Below, in pieces: positions 23,346-31,217 of a DNA stretch of 39,191 nt. The stretch lies in assembly GCA_002686595.1 (NCBI GenBank), contig NYXZ01000102.1, positions 10,863 through 50,053 of the forward strand. The letters are read 5' to 3'. The notes under the pieces are model-generated. The model was given only the letters and a program-made list of their open reading frames with translations. It was not told the DNA's origin and made no database searches. Source of the DNA: Planctomycetota bacterium. Its GTDB lineage: Bacteria; Planctomycetota; UBA1135; GCA-002686595. Position 1 is the first letter of the stretch, and each line of letters starts with the position of its first letter. The position numbers were made by a program, and so were the translations under genes.

Positions 23346-25514
23346 ATGTCCCAACACTTCACCACGCTGCTCGGCGTCGACGAGCGAAACCTGGCCCAAC
23401 GCCGCGCATTCCTGCGCATTGACGATGATGACCGCACTCTTCTGGAGAGCCTGATCCCCTGGGCGCAGGAGGTCTCCGCTGACTTGGCCCGCGAGTTCTA
23501 CGATTTTCAGTTTTCCTTCGGCCCGACAAGGGCGTTCTTCGAGGACATCTCCGAACGCAAGGGGATTCCCCTGACCGGTCTGCGGCCCGTGTTGGAGGAT
23601 GCCCAGGCCGGTTACTTCCGGGGTCTGTTCGAGGGCGCCCGCTCGGGCTGGGGAGTTGACTACATCGAGCGTCGCTTTGTCGTCGGGGCCGCTCACGATC
23701 GCATCAACCTGCCCTTCAAGTGGTACATCGGTTCCTACGCCGAGTACCAGCGCCTGCTCGGCGACTTCCTGCGCCGCTCATTCCGCGATCGGCGCAAGAT
23801 CGCCCGCATCGAAAGGGCCGTGAGCAAGATCATGAACCTGGACATGCAAGCCGTGGGAGATGCCTTTCTCTTCAGCACATTCCAGTCCATGGGCCTCGAT
23901 GTGGAAGCCGTTGTGGCGGAGAGCGGCACGGACCGCACGGAACACGTGGCTCAAGTCAAGCGCGCTCTCGAACTCTTGCGCAGTCAAGCCCAAGCCATCG
24001 CCGCCGACCGTCTGGAAGATCCGGTCCTCAAGCAAACCGTCTCCGGAGAACTGGGGGATGCATTCAGTTGCATGGTGCAGCGCATGCAAGGCTTCGCCAA
24101 GCAGTTGCAATCCCTGGCGGATGGAGAACTGGACGGCGAGGCCTTTGGCGCTACCGATGAAGAACAGGTGCTCTCCACCATCATCAACCGCACTGCGCAA
24201 GTGTTGCGCACGTTGGTGGCCGATGTGGGGTCCTTGTTCGAGGCGGCCCAGGCCGGGGAGCTGGACAGGCGCGCAGAGAAAAGCCGCTACAGCGGCAGCT
24301 ACGCCGAACTCTGCGGTGGCATCAACGACATGCTCGAGGCCGTGGTAAGCCCCATTCGGGAAGCTTCGGATGTGCTAGAGGGCCTTTCGAAGCAGGATAT
24401 GACGGTGCGCATGACCGGTGAGTACCGCGGTGACCACGCCGTCATCAAGGAGAACTTGAACCGCAGCGCCAGCGTCCTGCGCGGGGCTCTTTCCCAGGTG
24501 TCACAGGCCGCCGAACAACTGAGTTCCGCCAGCTACCAGATCAGCAGCAGCAGCCAGAGCCTGTCCCAGGTCAGCAGTGAACAGGCCAGTGCCCTGGAGG
24601 AGATCTCCAGCACCGTTGAGGAGCTGTCGTCCATGACTGAACAGAACGCGGGCAGCGCGACGCGGGCCTCGGAACTAGCCGGTGATTCCCGACGCACGGC
24701 GGATGAGGGACAGGAATCGATGGACCGCCTCTCCGGGGCTATCGATGAGATCAAGACATCCGCCGATGAAACGGCGAAGATCGTCAAGACCATCGACGAG
24801 ATTGCCTTCCAGACAAATCTCCTAGCTCTCAACGCCGCCGTGGAAGCGGCCCGGGCCGGTGACGCGGGCAAGGGCTTCGCCGTGGTGGCAGAGGAAGTGC
24901 GCAGCCTGGCCCAGCGCAGTGCCGAAGCCGCGCGCACCACCTCGGAGTTGATCGAAGGCTCGGTCAAAAACGCCGACTCCGGCGTGCTGCTCGGAGGCGA
25001 GGTTGCCAAGCAACTGAAACTGATCGTGGAGAGGTCGGACAAAGTCAGCGCCAGCGTGGCGGACATCTCCTCCGCCTCCGGTGAACAGACCAAGGGCATT
25101 GGCCAGATAAACGGCGCCATCGGCCAAGTGAATGTCGTTACGCAACAAAACGCCGCCACCTCCGAGGAATCGGCCAGTGCGGCGGAGGAGTTGGCGGCCC
25201 AGGCTGCGCAACTGGCGCAGTTGGTGGGGCGCTTCCGCCTAGGGGATGAAGCCAAGCGAAGTAATGGCAAGGGCTTCGAGGGCTCCCATGGCGCCGAGGG
25301 CTCCAATAGCTCCGGTGGCTCCGGGGGCCCCAATGGAACAGGAGAGGCCGGCGCGGGGGAAAAGCCCGAGGCTTGGCCCAGCGGGCCGGACCCACAGTCC
25401 TACCGGGAGGCCCTGGGGATGGGGATGAATGGCGTGCCAGCAAGCCCCCCGCCGCCGGGGCCTACGCCGCAACAGGTCCTGCCCTTGACCGAGGAGGAAG
25501 CGCGGGACTTTTAG
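23346..25514 (+). CDS. Globin-coupled methyl-accepting chemotaxis protein (soluble)
   Basis: A 722-residue receptor with no membrane segment. Residues about 10-165 form a sensor globin (protoglobin) domain; H117 in [19 protein letters not shown] is placed where globin-coupled sensors have the proximal heme histidine, so oxygen, NO, CO or redox sensing is likely. Residues about 240-390 contain HAMP-like helices (two pseudo-repeats, one around [22 protein letters not shown]). The signalling domain is canonical, with the hairpin tip [21 protein letters not shown] and flanking methylation-type helices. The last 90 residues are a Gly/Ser/Pro-rich tail. It lies between cheW and a receiver gene and is probably their dedicated input. 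The ATG 23346 lacks a Shine-Dalgarno motif; the open frame upstream overlaps cheW and is a shadow. Confidence 0.93.
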   Translation: MSQHFTTLLGVDERNLAQRRAFLRIDDDDRTLLESLIPWAQEVSADLAREFYDFQFSFGPTRAFFEDISERKGIPLTGLRPVLEDAQAGYFRGLFEGARSGWGVDYIERRFVVGAAHDRINLPFKWYIGSYAEYQRLLGDFLRRSFRDRRKIARIERAVSKIMNLDMQAVGDAFLFSTFQSMGLDVEAVVAESGTDRTEHVAQVKRALELLRSQAQAIAADRLEDPVLKQTVSGELGDAFSCMVQRMQGFAKQLQSLADGELDGEAFGATDEEQVLSTIINRTAQVLRTLVADVGSLFEAAQAGELDRRAEKSRYSGSYAELCGGINDMLEAVVSPIREASDVLEGLSKQDMTVRMTGEYRGDHAVIKENLNRSASVLRGALSQVSQAAEQLSSASYQISSSSQSLSQVSSEQASALEEISSTVEELSSMTEQNAGSATRASELAGDSRRTADEGQESMDRLSGAIDEIKTSADETAKIVKTIDEIAFQTNLLALNAAVEAARAGDAGKGFAVVAEEVRSLAQRSAEAARTTSELIEGSVKNADSGVLLGGEVAKQLKLIVERSDKVSASVADISSASGEQTKGIGQINGAIGQVNVVTQQNAATSEESASAAEELAAQAAQLAQLVGRFRLGDEAKRSNGKGFEGSHGAEGSNSSGGSGGPNGTGEAGAGEKPEAWPSGPDPQSYREALGMGMNGVPASPPPPGPTPQQVLPLTEEEARDF

Positions 25515-25580
25515 CCTGAGGGAGCCCCCGCTTCGGTTCGGTTCGGCCTAGCCGGCCGGGCCGGAGTGGGGGATCTCAGG
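25515..25580 (+). terminator. Long hairpin after the receptor gene
   Basis: Starting one base after the receptor stop codon, CCTGAG (25515-25520) pairs with CTCAGG (25575-25580), CCCCC (25525-25529) with GGGGG (25568-25572), and CTTCGG (25531-25536) with CCGGAG (25561-25566, one G-T pair). Small bulges separate the blocks and the apical loop itself is GGCC-rich. No T-run follows, so it may be a rho-assisted terminator or a 3' stabiliser separating cheA-cheW-receptor from the cheY group. Confidence 0.45.
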
Positions 25581-25716
25581 GCGCAGAATGATGGCAACAC
25601 AACTGAACAACCTCGGCCCTTCAGGGCAGTCCCTGGGCGAACTGGCCGGGGACGACACCAGAAGGATGAGAGTGCCGGCCGGTCAGCGAACCGCGGCAAA
25701 CCACACTAACCCTCAG

Positions 25717-25722
25717 TAATAA
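25717..25722 (+). promoter_or_regulatory. Possible -10 box giving a leaderless cheY transcript
   Basis: TAATAA ends six bases before the ATG at 25729, the distance expected when transcription begins at the A of the start codon. The surrounding 20 bases are the most AT-rich of the cluster, and there is no Shine-Dalgarno motif. No good -35 is visible. Confidence 0.28.
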
Positions 25723-25728
25723 GTAAAC

Positions 25729-26091
25729 ATGTTAATCCTGATAGTCGACGACAGCAGCGCCGCGCGCATGATCGTCAAGAAGAGCTTGCGCCAAGCCGGT
25801 TTCGGCGGGCACACGGTGATCGAAGCGGGCAACGGCCTAGAGGCCCTGGAGGCCATCGCCCAGGACGCTCCCGACCTCCTCCTGACGGACTGGGCCATGC
25901 CGGAGATGACCGGCATTGAGCTGCTCCGCGCCCTACAGGAGCAGGGCAAGAAGTTGAACTCGGTCCTGATTACTTCCCAAGGCACGGACGAGATGCGGGA
26001 GGAAGCGCGGGCCGCCGGGGCCCTTTTCCTGTTGACCAAGCCGCTCTCCAGCGAGCGCTTCCGCGAGGCCCTGGAGCCGGTGCTGGGATGA
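25729..26091 (+). CDS. Single-domain response regulator (CheY-like)
   Basis: A 120-residue receiver with no output domain. The acidic pair is D7-D8, the phospho-acceptor is D54 in LLLTDWAMPEMTG, the switch threonine is in VLITSQG, and the conserved lysine is in LLTKPLSSE. It is probably phosphorylated by the CheA upstream and diffuses to a target not encoded here. It overlaps the following CheX-like gene (ATGA), suggesting kinase output and phosphatase are made together. Confidence 0.92.
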   Translation: MLILIVDDSSAARMIVKKSLRQAGFGGHTVIEAGNGLEALEAIAQDAPDLLLTDWAMPEMTGIELLRALQEQGKKLNSVLITSQGTDEMREEARAAGALFLLTKPLSSERFREALEPVLG

Positions 26092-26576
26092 AGAACGGCG
26101 GACTTAGCACTGAGCAATGGCTGACGGTGGCCCTGGAGGCCCTCAAGGATTCCGCCCTGGGTTCCTTTGCCGCCGAGGGCGTGTTTGTCACGCCAGAGGA
26201 CAGCGCCCTGGCGGCGGAGCATTCCGGCGCCTATGTACCCCTAATGGCCGGCGATGAATCCATGCAGGTCGGTTTGCTCACGAGCGAAGCCGGATGCGAA
26301 GCCCTGACCCGCGCCCTGCTGGCCATGGAACCTGATGAGGCAGCGCCGGGCCTAGAGGACGTCGTCGATGCCGTGGGAGAGATCGTCAACATCGTAGCCG
26401 GTGTCATGCAACGACAACTTGCGGAGGAAGGTCTCTTCGTTGAGATCGGCCTACCGATATTCGTTGAAGGTCACGTCGTACACACCGAACGGCACGAACG
26501 CAGTGCCGCCACCATCGAAATCGACGCCACGCGGGCCGAGGTAATCATGTTGCGCCACAACTCCGGGGCCGCTTAG
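26088..26576 (+). CDS. cheX: CheX-like receiver phosphatase
   Basis: A 162-residue protein. The helix DVVDAVGEIVNIVAGVMQRQL carries the CheX/CheC ExxN catalytic signature at E98 and N101, followed by IGLPIFVEGHVVH, which matches the CheX strand after the helix. CheX proteins are dimeric phosphatases that remove phosphate from CheY. The start codon overlaps the stop of the receiver gene, fitting a receiver/phosphatase pair. The N-terminal half (1-85) is less conserved; the single visible ExxN helix argues for CheX rather than the two-site CheC. Confidence 0.75.
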   Translation: MKNGGLSTEQWLTVALEALKDSALGSFAAEGVFVTPEDSALAAEHSGAYVPLMAGDESMQVGLLTSEAGCEALTRALLAMEPDEAAPGLEDVVDAVGEIVNIVAGVMQRQLAEEGLFVEIGLPIFVEGHVVHTERHERSAATIEIDATRAEVIMLRHNSGAA

Positions 26577-26578
26577 AC

Positions 26579-27127
26579 ATGGAGCGCTTCCGTCTGCCCA
26601 ACGCCGCTGTCCTCGCGCGCCTATTCACGGACATGCTCGATTGTCCGGTGACGGTCAAGCGCATGGGCGAGGCTGCTCTGCGCGGCAAGCGGTTGGGTGT
26701 GGGGAGCGCGGAGCGCAAGGCGCAGGACAGCACGCCTAGCAGCGGCACGCCCGCCTCCGCGTTCCCCAATACCTGGGGGGCCGCCTATGTGGTTCCCGAC
26801 GGGCGTCTGGCGGCCCTGTGCATATTCGACCTGGCAGCGGCCGCGGGTCTGGGCGGCGCCCTCTCCATGATGCCGCCTGAGAGCACGGAGCTCAGCCTGC
26901 GCAACGCTGAACTGGATGAGTTGCTGGAGGAGAACTTCCGCGAGGTGTGCAACATGCTGACGCCACTGTTCGCGCGTCCGGGCATCGCCATATCCCTCAA
27001 GGATGTGCGGCCCCTACCCGCGGCCTCCCCCTGGATTCACGGGTCACCGCCCAGCGGACAGCGCCTCGACTTGGAGGTCACGGTGGAGGGCTACGGTCAG
27101 GGCAGCCTCGGGCTGTGGGCTGCCTGA
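26579..27127 (+). CDS. Uncharacterised protein, possible degenerate CheX/CheC relative
   Basis: A 182-residue protein I do not recognise with confidence. It starts two bases after the CheX-like stop, so it is almost certainly in the same operon. Residues 115-135 (LLEENFREVCNMLTPLF) contain E122 and N125 in an ExxN arrangement within a helix, as in CheX, and an LxxLCIFDL-type strand precedes it. A short Ser/Thr/Pro linker lies at about 48-62. It could be a second phosphatase subunit, a binding-only paralog, or an unrelated signalling protein. Confidence 0.55.
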   Translation: MERFRLPNAAVLARLFTDMLDCPVTVKRMGEAALRGKRLGVGSAERKAQDSTPSSGTPASAFPNTWGAAYVVPDGRLAALCIFDLAAAAGLGGALSMMPPESTELSLRNAELDELLEENFREVCNMLTPLFARPGIAISLKDVRPLPAASPWIHGSPPSGQRLDLEVTVEGYGQGSLGLWAA

Positions 27128-27164
27128 GGGCGGGGCGAACTGGCAGGCGAATCCCAGGAGATCC

Positions 27165-30100
27165 CTAGCCGCCGTCCGCCGGTGCCTTGGCCGGACCCAG
27201 GGCGCCGGGGCCCGCTGGGGGAGCGAGCAGGTCGGCTCCAGCGGTGGAGTCCACCGGCAAATCAGGCGGGGGCAAGAGGCGCGGGTCCGGGGCCGGATCG
27301 CGCCATTCGCTGCCATCGGAAAGGGCCAGGGCCAGGAGTGAGTCGGAGAACTCCGCCAGCAGGCGTTCGATGCCGGCCACGGCCCGGGCGTGGGCGCCAC
27401 CGTCCATGGAACTGAGGGCGTCGCTGAGCACGGCGACGGCGGCCCGCTCGCGCTCCATGTTGGCCCGGCTCTCGGTGGTGCGCGCCCAACTCGCGGGATA
27501 GTCGAAGGCGGCGCGCAGGGCCTTGGCCTCGCCCTTGGTGAAGTGGGCACCGACTTCCGGATGGAACATCTCCTCCGCCCCGGCCAGGGCCTCGCCCAGG
27601 GCGCAAAAGGTCAGCAGGTTGGCGATGTCGTGGCGCTCACCGGCGCTCCACTCGCGGCGCAGGCGTTCGTTGAAGAGGTTGTCCAGGGCCTTGGCCCGGG
27701 CACCGTAGGCGGACCAGGGAATGGACTCCACGGTGCCTTCGGCGAGGCGCACACGCAGGCCACTGGCTTCGGCCCCCAGGGCCTCGCGCGTCGTGCCACC
27801 CTTGGTGCGGGGGTCGCGGATCGTCGTGCGCCGCCAACCGACATCCAGAAACTCCCGCGCCAGGATCTCAAAGCAGCCCGCGGCGGCCCGCGCGTCGGCG
27901 GCCAAACTGCTCAGGTGGGCGGCCAGTTCAGGCGTTTCCAGGCGCTCGGCGGCCGTCCCCAGGCGCGTGGCGGCGGCCGCCAGATCCAAGCTGCGCAGTT
28001 CACCGGCCAGGGTGCGCCGGGCGCCGAGGACAGCGGCCAGGGTCTTCCGGTCGCGGCGCTCGCGTTCGTAGGCGAAGACGCTGCGATCGTAGTCGATGCG
28101 CGCCAAGCCCAGCCGCGCCCCATGGGCCACGGCCTGCAAGCGTTCCAGGTCCACGGCCAGAGGGCCCGGCGTGGGCGTGGCCGGGGGCCAAGTCTGGGCC
28201 GTGGGCAGGTCGGCGCTAGTGATGTAATCGTGTAGTAGGACGCGGCGGGCATCGAAATCGCCACGCTGCGCGGCCTCGTCCGCCAGGCGCAGCTGTTCGC
28301 GGCCGTGGGTGCAGGCCTGGTCAATGACTTCCACCAGGAGAGCGTTGCGGCGCAGGATGAAGGCGTGGGCGGTGGGGAACTGGGCGCTGCTCTCCAGGTC
28401 GGCAATGGCCCGCAGCGAGGTGGCGGGTTGTGGCGGGTTTTGGTCCAAGGCAGCGGCTCCGCGCAGGGTGCTCAGGGCTTGGTCCAAGGCACTGGCCGCC
28501 TCGCTGGTGGCGACGCTAGCGGCGGCTGCCTGCTGCTCCAGGGCCCGGGCCTGTTCGTTGGCCGCCGCGGCGGAATCCGTGCCGGCGAAACGCTCCGCCA
28601 GGGCGCGCAGTTCCGCCGCCCGTTCCAAGTCAGGCAGGCTGCGATCAGCCAGTTGCAGGAAGGCCTGGCGTGCCTCTTCCTCAAAGCGTTTCAGTTGACT
28701 GTCGTCGTCGGTGGGCGGCGGTTCAACGGTGGGTTCCACTGGGTCTGGTTTGCCAGGGCCGTCGCCAGCGTTGGACTCGTTCGAGACGGACTCGTCCGCT
28801 GCTGGATCCAGGGCGGGATCCGCGGGCAGGCCGGGCTGGGGGCCAGCCGCAGACGGCTCCGTGCTGGCTTCCGCAGCGCCCTGCGAAACATCGACTGGCT
28901 CGCCTGACGCACCCCACAGGCCCAGGCGGCGGCCGCCGATGAAAGCGCCGGTGATGATGGCGATGGCGGCGGCGGCGGTGACGATCGGGCGCAGGAGGCC
29001 CGCGTCCGGGACCGAGCCGGCGGGCGCGCCAGCGCCGGGTGCCGCCGGACCGGCCTGCAGGTCCTGTCCACTGCGCAGGCGTTCCACGGCGTCCAAAAGG
29101 GCCTGGGCCGAAGCGGGTCGCTGGGCCGCCTCGCGGCTGAGCAGGGATTCGATCAAGGTGGCCAGGCCCGCGGGTGCCGCCGGCGTGCGCTGGGCCACCG
29201 GAATGAATGAACCGTGCAGCGCGCCGCGCAGGATCTCAGTGGCGGAGGAGCCCTCGAAGGGCGTGTGGCCGGTTAGCAAGCGGTAGGCCGTGGCCCCCAG
29301 GGAGTAGAGGTCGCTGCGGGCATCCGGGCGGCCACCGCGCACGATTTCAGGGGCCATGAAGTGGGGCGTGCCGAAGAGGCGGCGGCCTTCGGAACTGGTC
29401 TCCTCGGCCTCTACCTGAGTCGCCAGGCCAAGGTCGGCGATCTTGACCACGCCGTGGTCGTCACGCATCAAGTTGGCGGGTTTGATGTCCCGGTGCACGA
29501 TGCCCCGGGATTCGGCGAAGACCAGACCGCTGGCGGCATCCCGCAAGACCGCCAGAAGAGTTCGCCATGGCAGGGGACCTTCGCTGGCCAACAAGGCCTC
29601 CAAATCACCACCGGCCATGTATTCCATGGAGAGGTAGTGGTGACCGCCCTCGGCCCCCACGTCGTAAACCGTGACCACATTGGGATGGGAGAGGGCCGCC
29701 GCCGCCCGCGCTTCTTCCTGGAAGCGGACCACGAACTCGCGGTCCGCTTCGTGGCTCCGATCCAGGATCTTGAGGGCCACCTGGCGGTGCAGGCTCTCTT
29801 GGAGGGCCAGGTAGACCTGGCCCGTGCCTCCCCGGCCGAGGGTGCGCAGGATGCGATAGCCGCCGATGGTCTTGGGCACCGCTCCCCCGGGCGCGGAGGC
29901 GGCTCCGCTAGCTGCGTCGAGGGGCGTGGTAGAGGCCTTGAGGGCGGGCCGGTTCGCGTTCTCGTCCGGTCGCGGCGGGGCGGGCGGCGCCTGGCTCTTG
30001 GGGCTGGCGGGCGCCGCTTCCGCTGTCGGATCCACCACCGTCAAGCGACGGGAGCCCAGCAAAACCACATCGCCCACAGCCAAGCGCTTGCTGGTCAGAG

Positions 30101-30329
30101 TCTGGCCGTTGACCTGCACGCCGAACTCGCTGCCGAGGTCCTTGAGCGCCCAGCCGCCGCCCTTGGCGCGGGCGATGGCGCAGTGCACGGAGGCCACACC
30201 CTGGCCTGTGACCAAGAGGCCGACCTTGGCCGGGTCACTGCCCACGAGCAACACGCCGTTGCGGGGCAGCTCGGCGCTGGTTGATTCCCCCTGGACCTCA
30301 ATAATCAAGCGCGCCATTCGATCGCTCAC
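27165..30329 (-). CDS. FHA-domain membrane Ser/Thr protein kinase
   Basis: A 1054-residue Hanks-type kinase. An FHA domain (about 25-97) comes first, then a Pro/Ala linker, then the kinase domain (about 158-420): glycine loop GRGGTGQV (165-172), lysine K187 (VALKIL), catalytic loop HRDIKPAN with D281, DLG (299-301) instead of DFG, and TPHFMAPE. A membrane helix follows at about 448-466, then about 585 extracytoplasmic residues. These begin with an acidic Pro/Ser stretch, become helical and Ala/Arg-rich, and match no family I can name. The GTG at 30329 overlaps the yggS stop as GTGA; ATG 30317 (MARLII) is an alternative start. The gene converges on the chemosensory cluster. Confidence 0.9.
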   Translation of the reverse strand: MSDRMARLIIEVQGESTSAELPRNGVLLVGSDPAKVGLLVTGQGVASVHCAIARAKGGGWALKDLGSEFGVQVNGQTLTSKRLAVGDVVLLGSRRLTVVDPTAEAAPASPKSQAPPAPPRPDENANRPALKASTTPLDAASGAASAPGGAVPKTIGGYRILRTLGRGGTGQVYLALQESLHRQVALKILDRSHEADREFVVRFQEEARAAAALSHPNVVTVYDVGAEGGHHYLSMEYMAGGDLEALLASEGPLPWRTLLAVLRDAASGLVFAESRGIVHRDIKPANLMRDDHGVVKIADLGLATQVEAEETSSEGRRLFGTPHFMAPEIVRGGRPDARSDLYSLGATAYRLLTGHTPFEGSSATEILRGALHGSFIPVAQRTPAAPAGLATLIESLLSREAAQRPASAQALLDAVERLRSGQDLQAGPAAPGAGAPAGSVPDAGLLRPIVTAAAAIAIITGAFIGGRRLGLWGASGEPVDVSQGAAEASTEPSAAGPQPGLPADPALDPAADESVSNESNAGDGPGKPDPVEPTVEPPPTDDDSQLKRFEEEARQAFLQLADRSLPDLERAAELRALAERFAGTDSAAAANEQARALEQQAAAASVATSEAASALDQALSTLRGAAALDQNPPQPATSLRAIADLESSAQFPTAHAFILRRNALLVEVIDQACTHGREQLRLADEAAQRGDFDARRVLLHDYITSADLPTAQTWPPATPTPGPLAVDLERLQAVAHGARLGLARIDYDRSVFAYERERRDRKTLAAVLGARRTLAGELRSLDLAAAATRLGTAAERLETPELAAHLSSLAADARAAAGCFEILAREFLDVGWRRTTIRDPRTKGGTTREALGAEASGLRVRLAEGTVESIPWSAYGARAKALDNLFNERLRREWSAGERHDIANLLTFCALGEALAGAEEMFHPEVGAHFTKGEAKALRAAFDYPASWARTTESRANMERERAAVAVLSDALSSMDGGAHARAVAGIERLLAEFSDSLLALALSDGSEWRDPAPDPRLLPPPDLPVDSTAGADLLAPPAGPGALGPAKAPADGG

Positions 30330-31102
30330 GGCGCGCCTCCGGTCCCGTCGCCCAGGGCGGTGGCTGAGCCTGCGGGCGGCGACGCGGAAAAGAGGGCGCG
30401 CCCCACGCGCACCCAGTCAGAGCCGGCCGCCACGGCCTGTTCCAGGTCGCGGCTCATGCCCATGGAAAGTCGGGGGCGTCGGCCGCCGAAGTGGCTGGCC
30501 CTAGCGGGGTCCGCGGCGATTTCGTCGGCCATGGCCGCCGCCGCCGCGAAGACGCGCCGCGCGCCGCCGCCGTCGGGATCCTCCAGGGGAGCCATGGCCA
30601 TCAAGCCGAGCAAGGGACAGGGGCCGGGGTCGGGAGTTGCGTCGAGCAGCTCCCACAATTCCGCCGTCGTGAAGCCCTGCTTGGCCTCCTCGCCGGTCAG
30701 ATCAACCTGTAAGTAGAGGCCCGGCGTTCGACCGAGTTCGGTGGCGTGGCGTTGAATAGCCTGCAAGAGGCGCGGGCTGTCCACGGAATGGATGGTGTGG
30801 GCCAAGGCCACCACGCGCCGCGCCTTGTTGCGTTGCAGGTGCCCGATGAAGTGCCAGTGGACATCCGCTCCGGCGGCGCTGAAGGCCGCGGCCTTTTGCT
30901 CCAGGTCAGCCACGCGGTTCTCACCGAGGTCGCGCTGGCCCAGGCGCACCAGGGCCAGGGCCTGGTCAATCTCCACCTTTTTTGTGACGGCTACCAAGCC
31001 CACTGCAGCGGCGTCACGGCCGGCGGCGCTGGCGGCGGCGCCCAAACGGGCTTGGAGGCCTGCGAGGGAGCCTGCGAGGGAACTGGCGGAGGGGGGCTGC
31101 AC
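30326..31102 (-). CDS. yggS: YggS/PROSC-family PLP homeostasis protein
   Basis: A 258-residue PLP-binding protein without known enzymatic activity that buffers pyridoxal phosphate. Family motifs: LVAVTKKVEIDQ (the PLP lysine lies here; most members have AVSK), LGENRVADLEQK, WHFIGHLQRNKAR, HSVDSPRLL, LSMGMSRDLEQAV and GSDWVRVGRALF. The GTG start at 31102 gives a short extra N-terminus (QPPSASSLAGSLAGLQARLG) that fits the family's first helix. It overlaps the downstream kinase gene by four bases. Confidence 0.92.
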   Translation of the reverse strand: MQPPSASSLAGSLAGLQARLGAAASAAGRDAAAVGLVAVTKKVEIDQALALVRLGQRDLGENRVADLEQKAAAFSAAGADVHWHFIGHLQRNKARRVVALAHTIHSVDSPRLLQAIQRHATELGRTPGLYLQVDLTGEEAKQGFTTAELWELLDATPDPGPCPLLGLMAMAPLEDPDGGGARRVFAAAAAMADEIAADPARASHFGGRRPRLSMGMSRDLEQAVAAGSDWVRVGRALFSASPPAGSATALGDGTGGAP

Positions 31103-31217
31103 TTAGGAAGGACCGGGCGTCACCGGTGGGGCTAGGGTACCCCGGCGGCGGTCACTTGTCACCGCATGCGCGGCCGGGCAGGGCCTGAAGGGCCGACTGG
31201 CCCGACGCAGGCCGAGG

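Noticed and set aside
25239-25472. Collagen-like Gly-Ala-x repeats on the minus strand
   Set aside because: They are the reverse complement of the Gly/Ser-rich tail of the receptor; no start or context supports a collagen-like gene.
25470-25514. C-terminal CheR-docking pentapeptide on the receptor
   Set aside because: The protein ends EEARDF, which does not match NWETF-type docking motifs beyond a final Phe.
25695-25702. GGCAAACC, a motif found in GEMM (c-di-GMP) riboswitches
   Set aside because: The rest of the GEMM core is missing and the motif is only about 27 bases from the cheY start, too short for the aptamer.
29361-30284. Plus-strand open frame of 307 codons inside the kinase gene
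   Set aside because: It is opposite the FHA and kinase catalytic domains, which are clearly coding on the minus strand.
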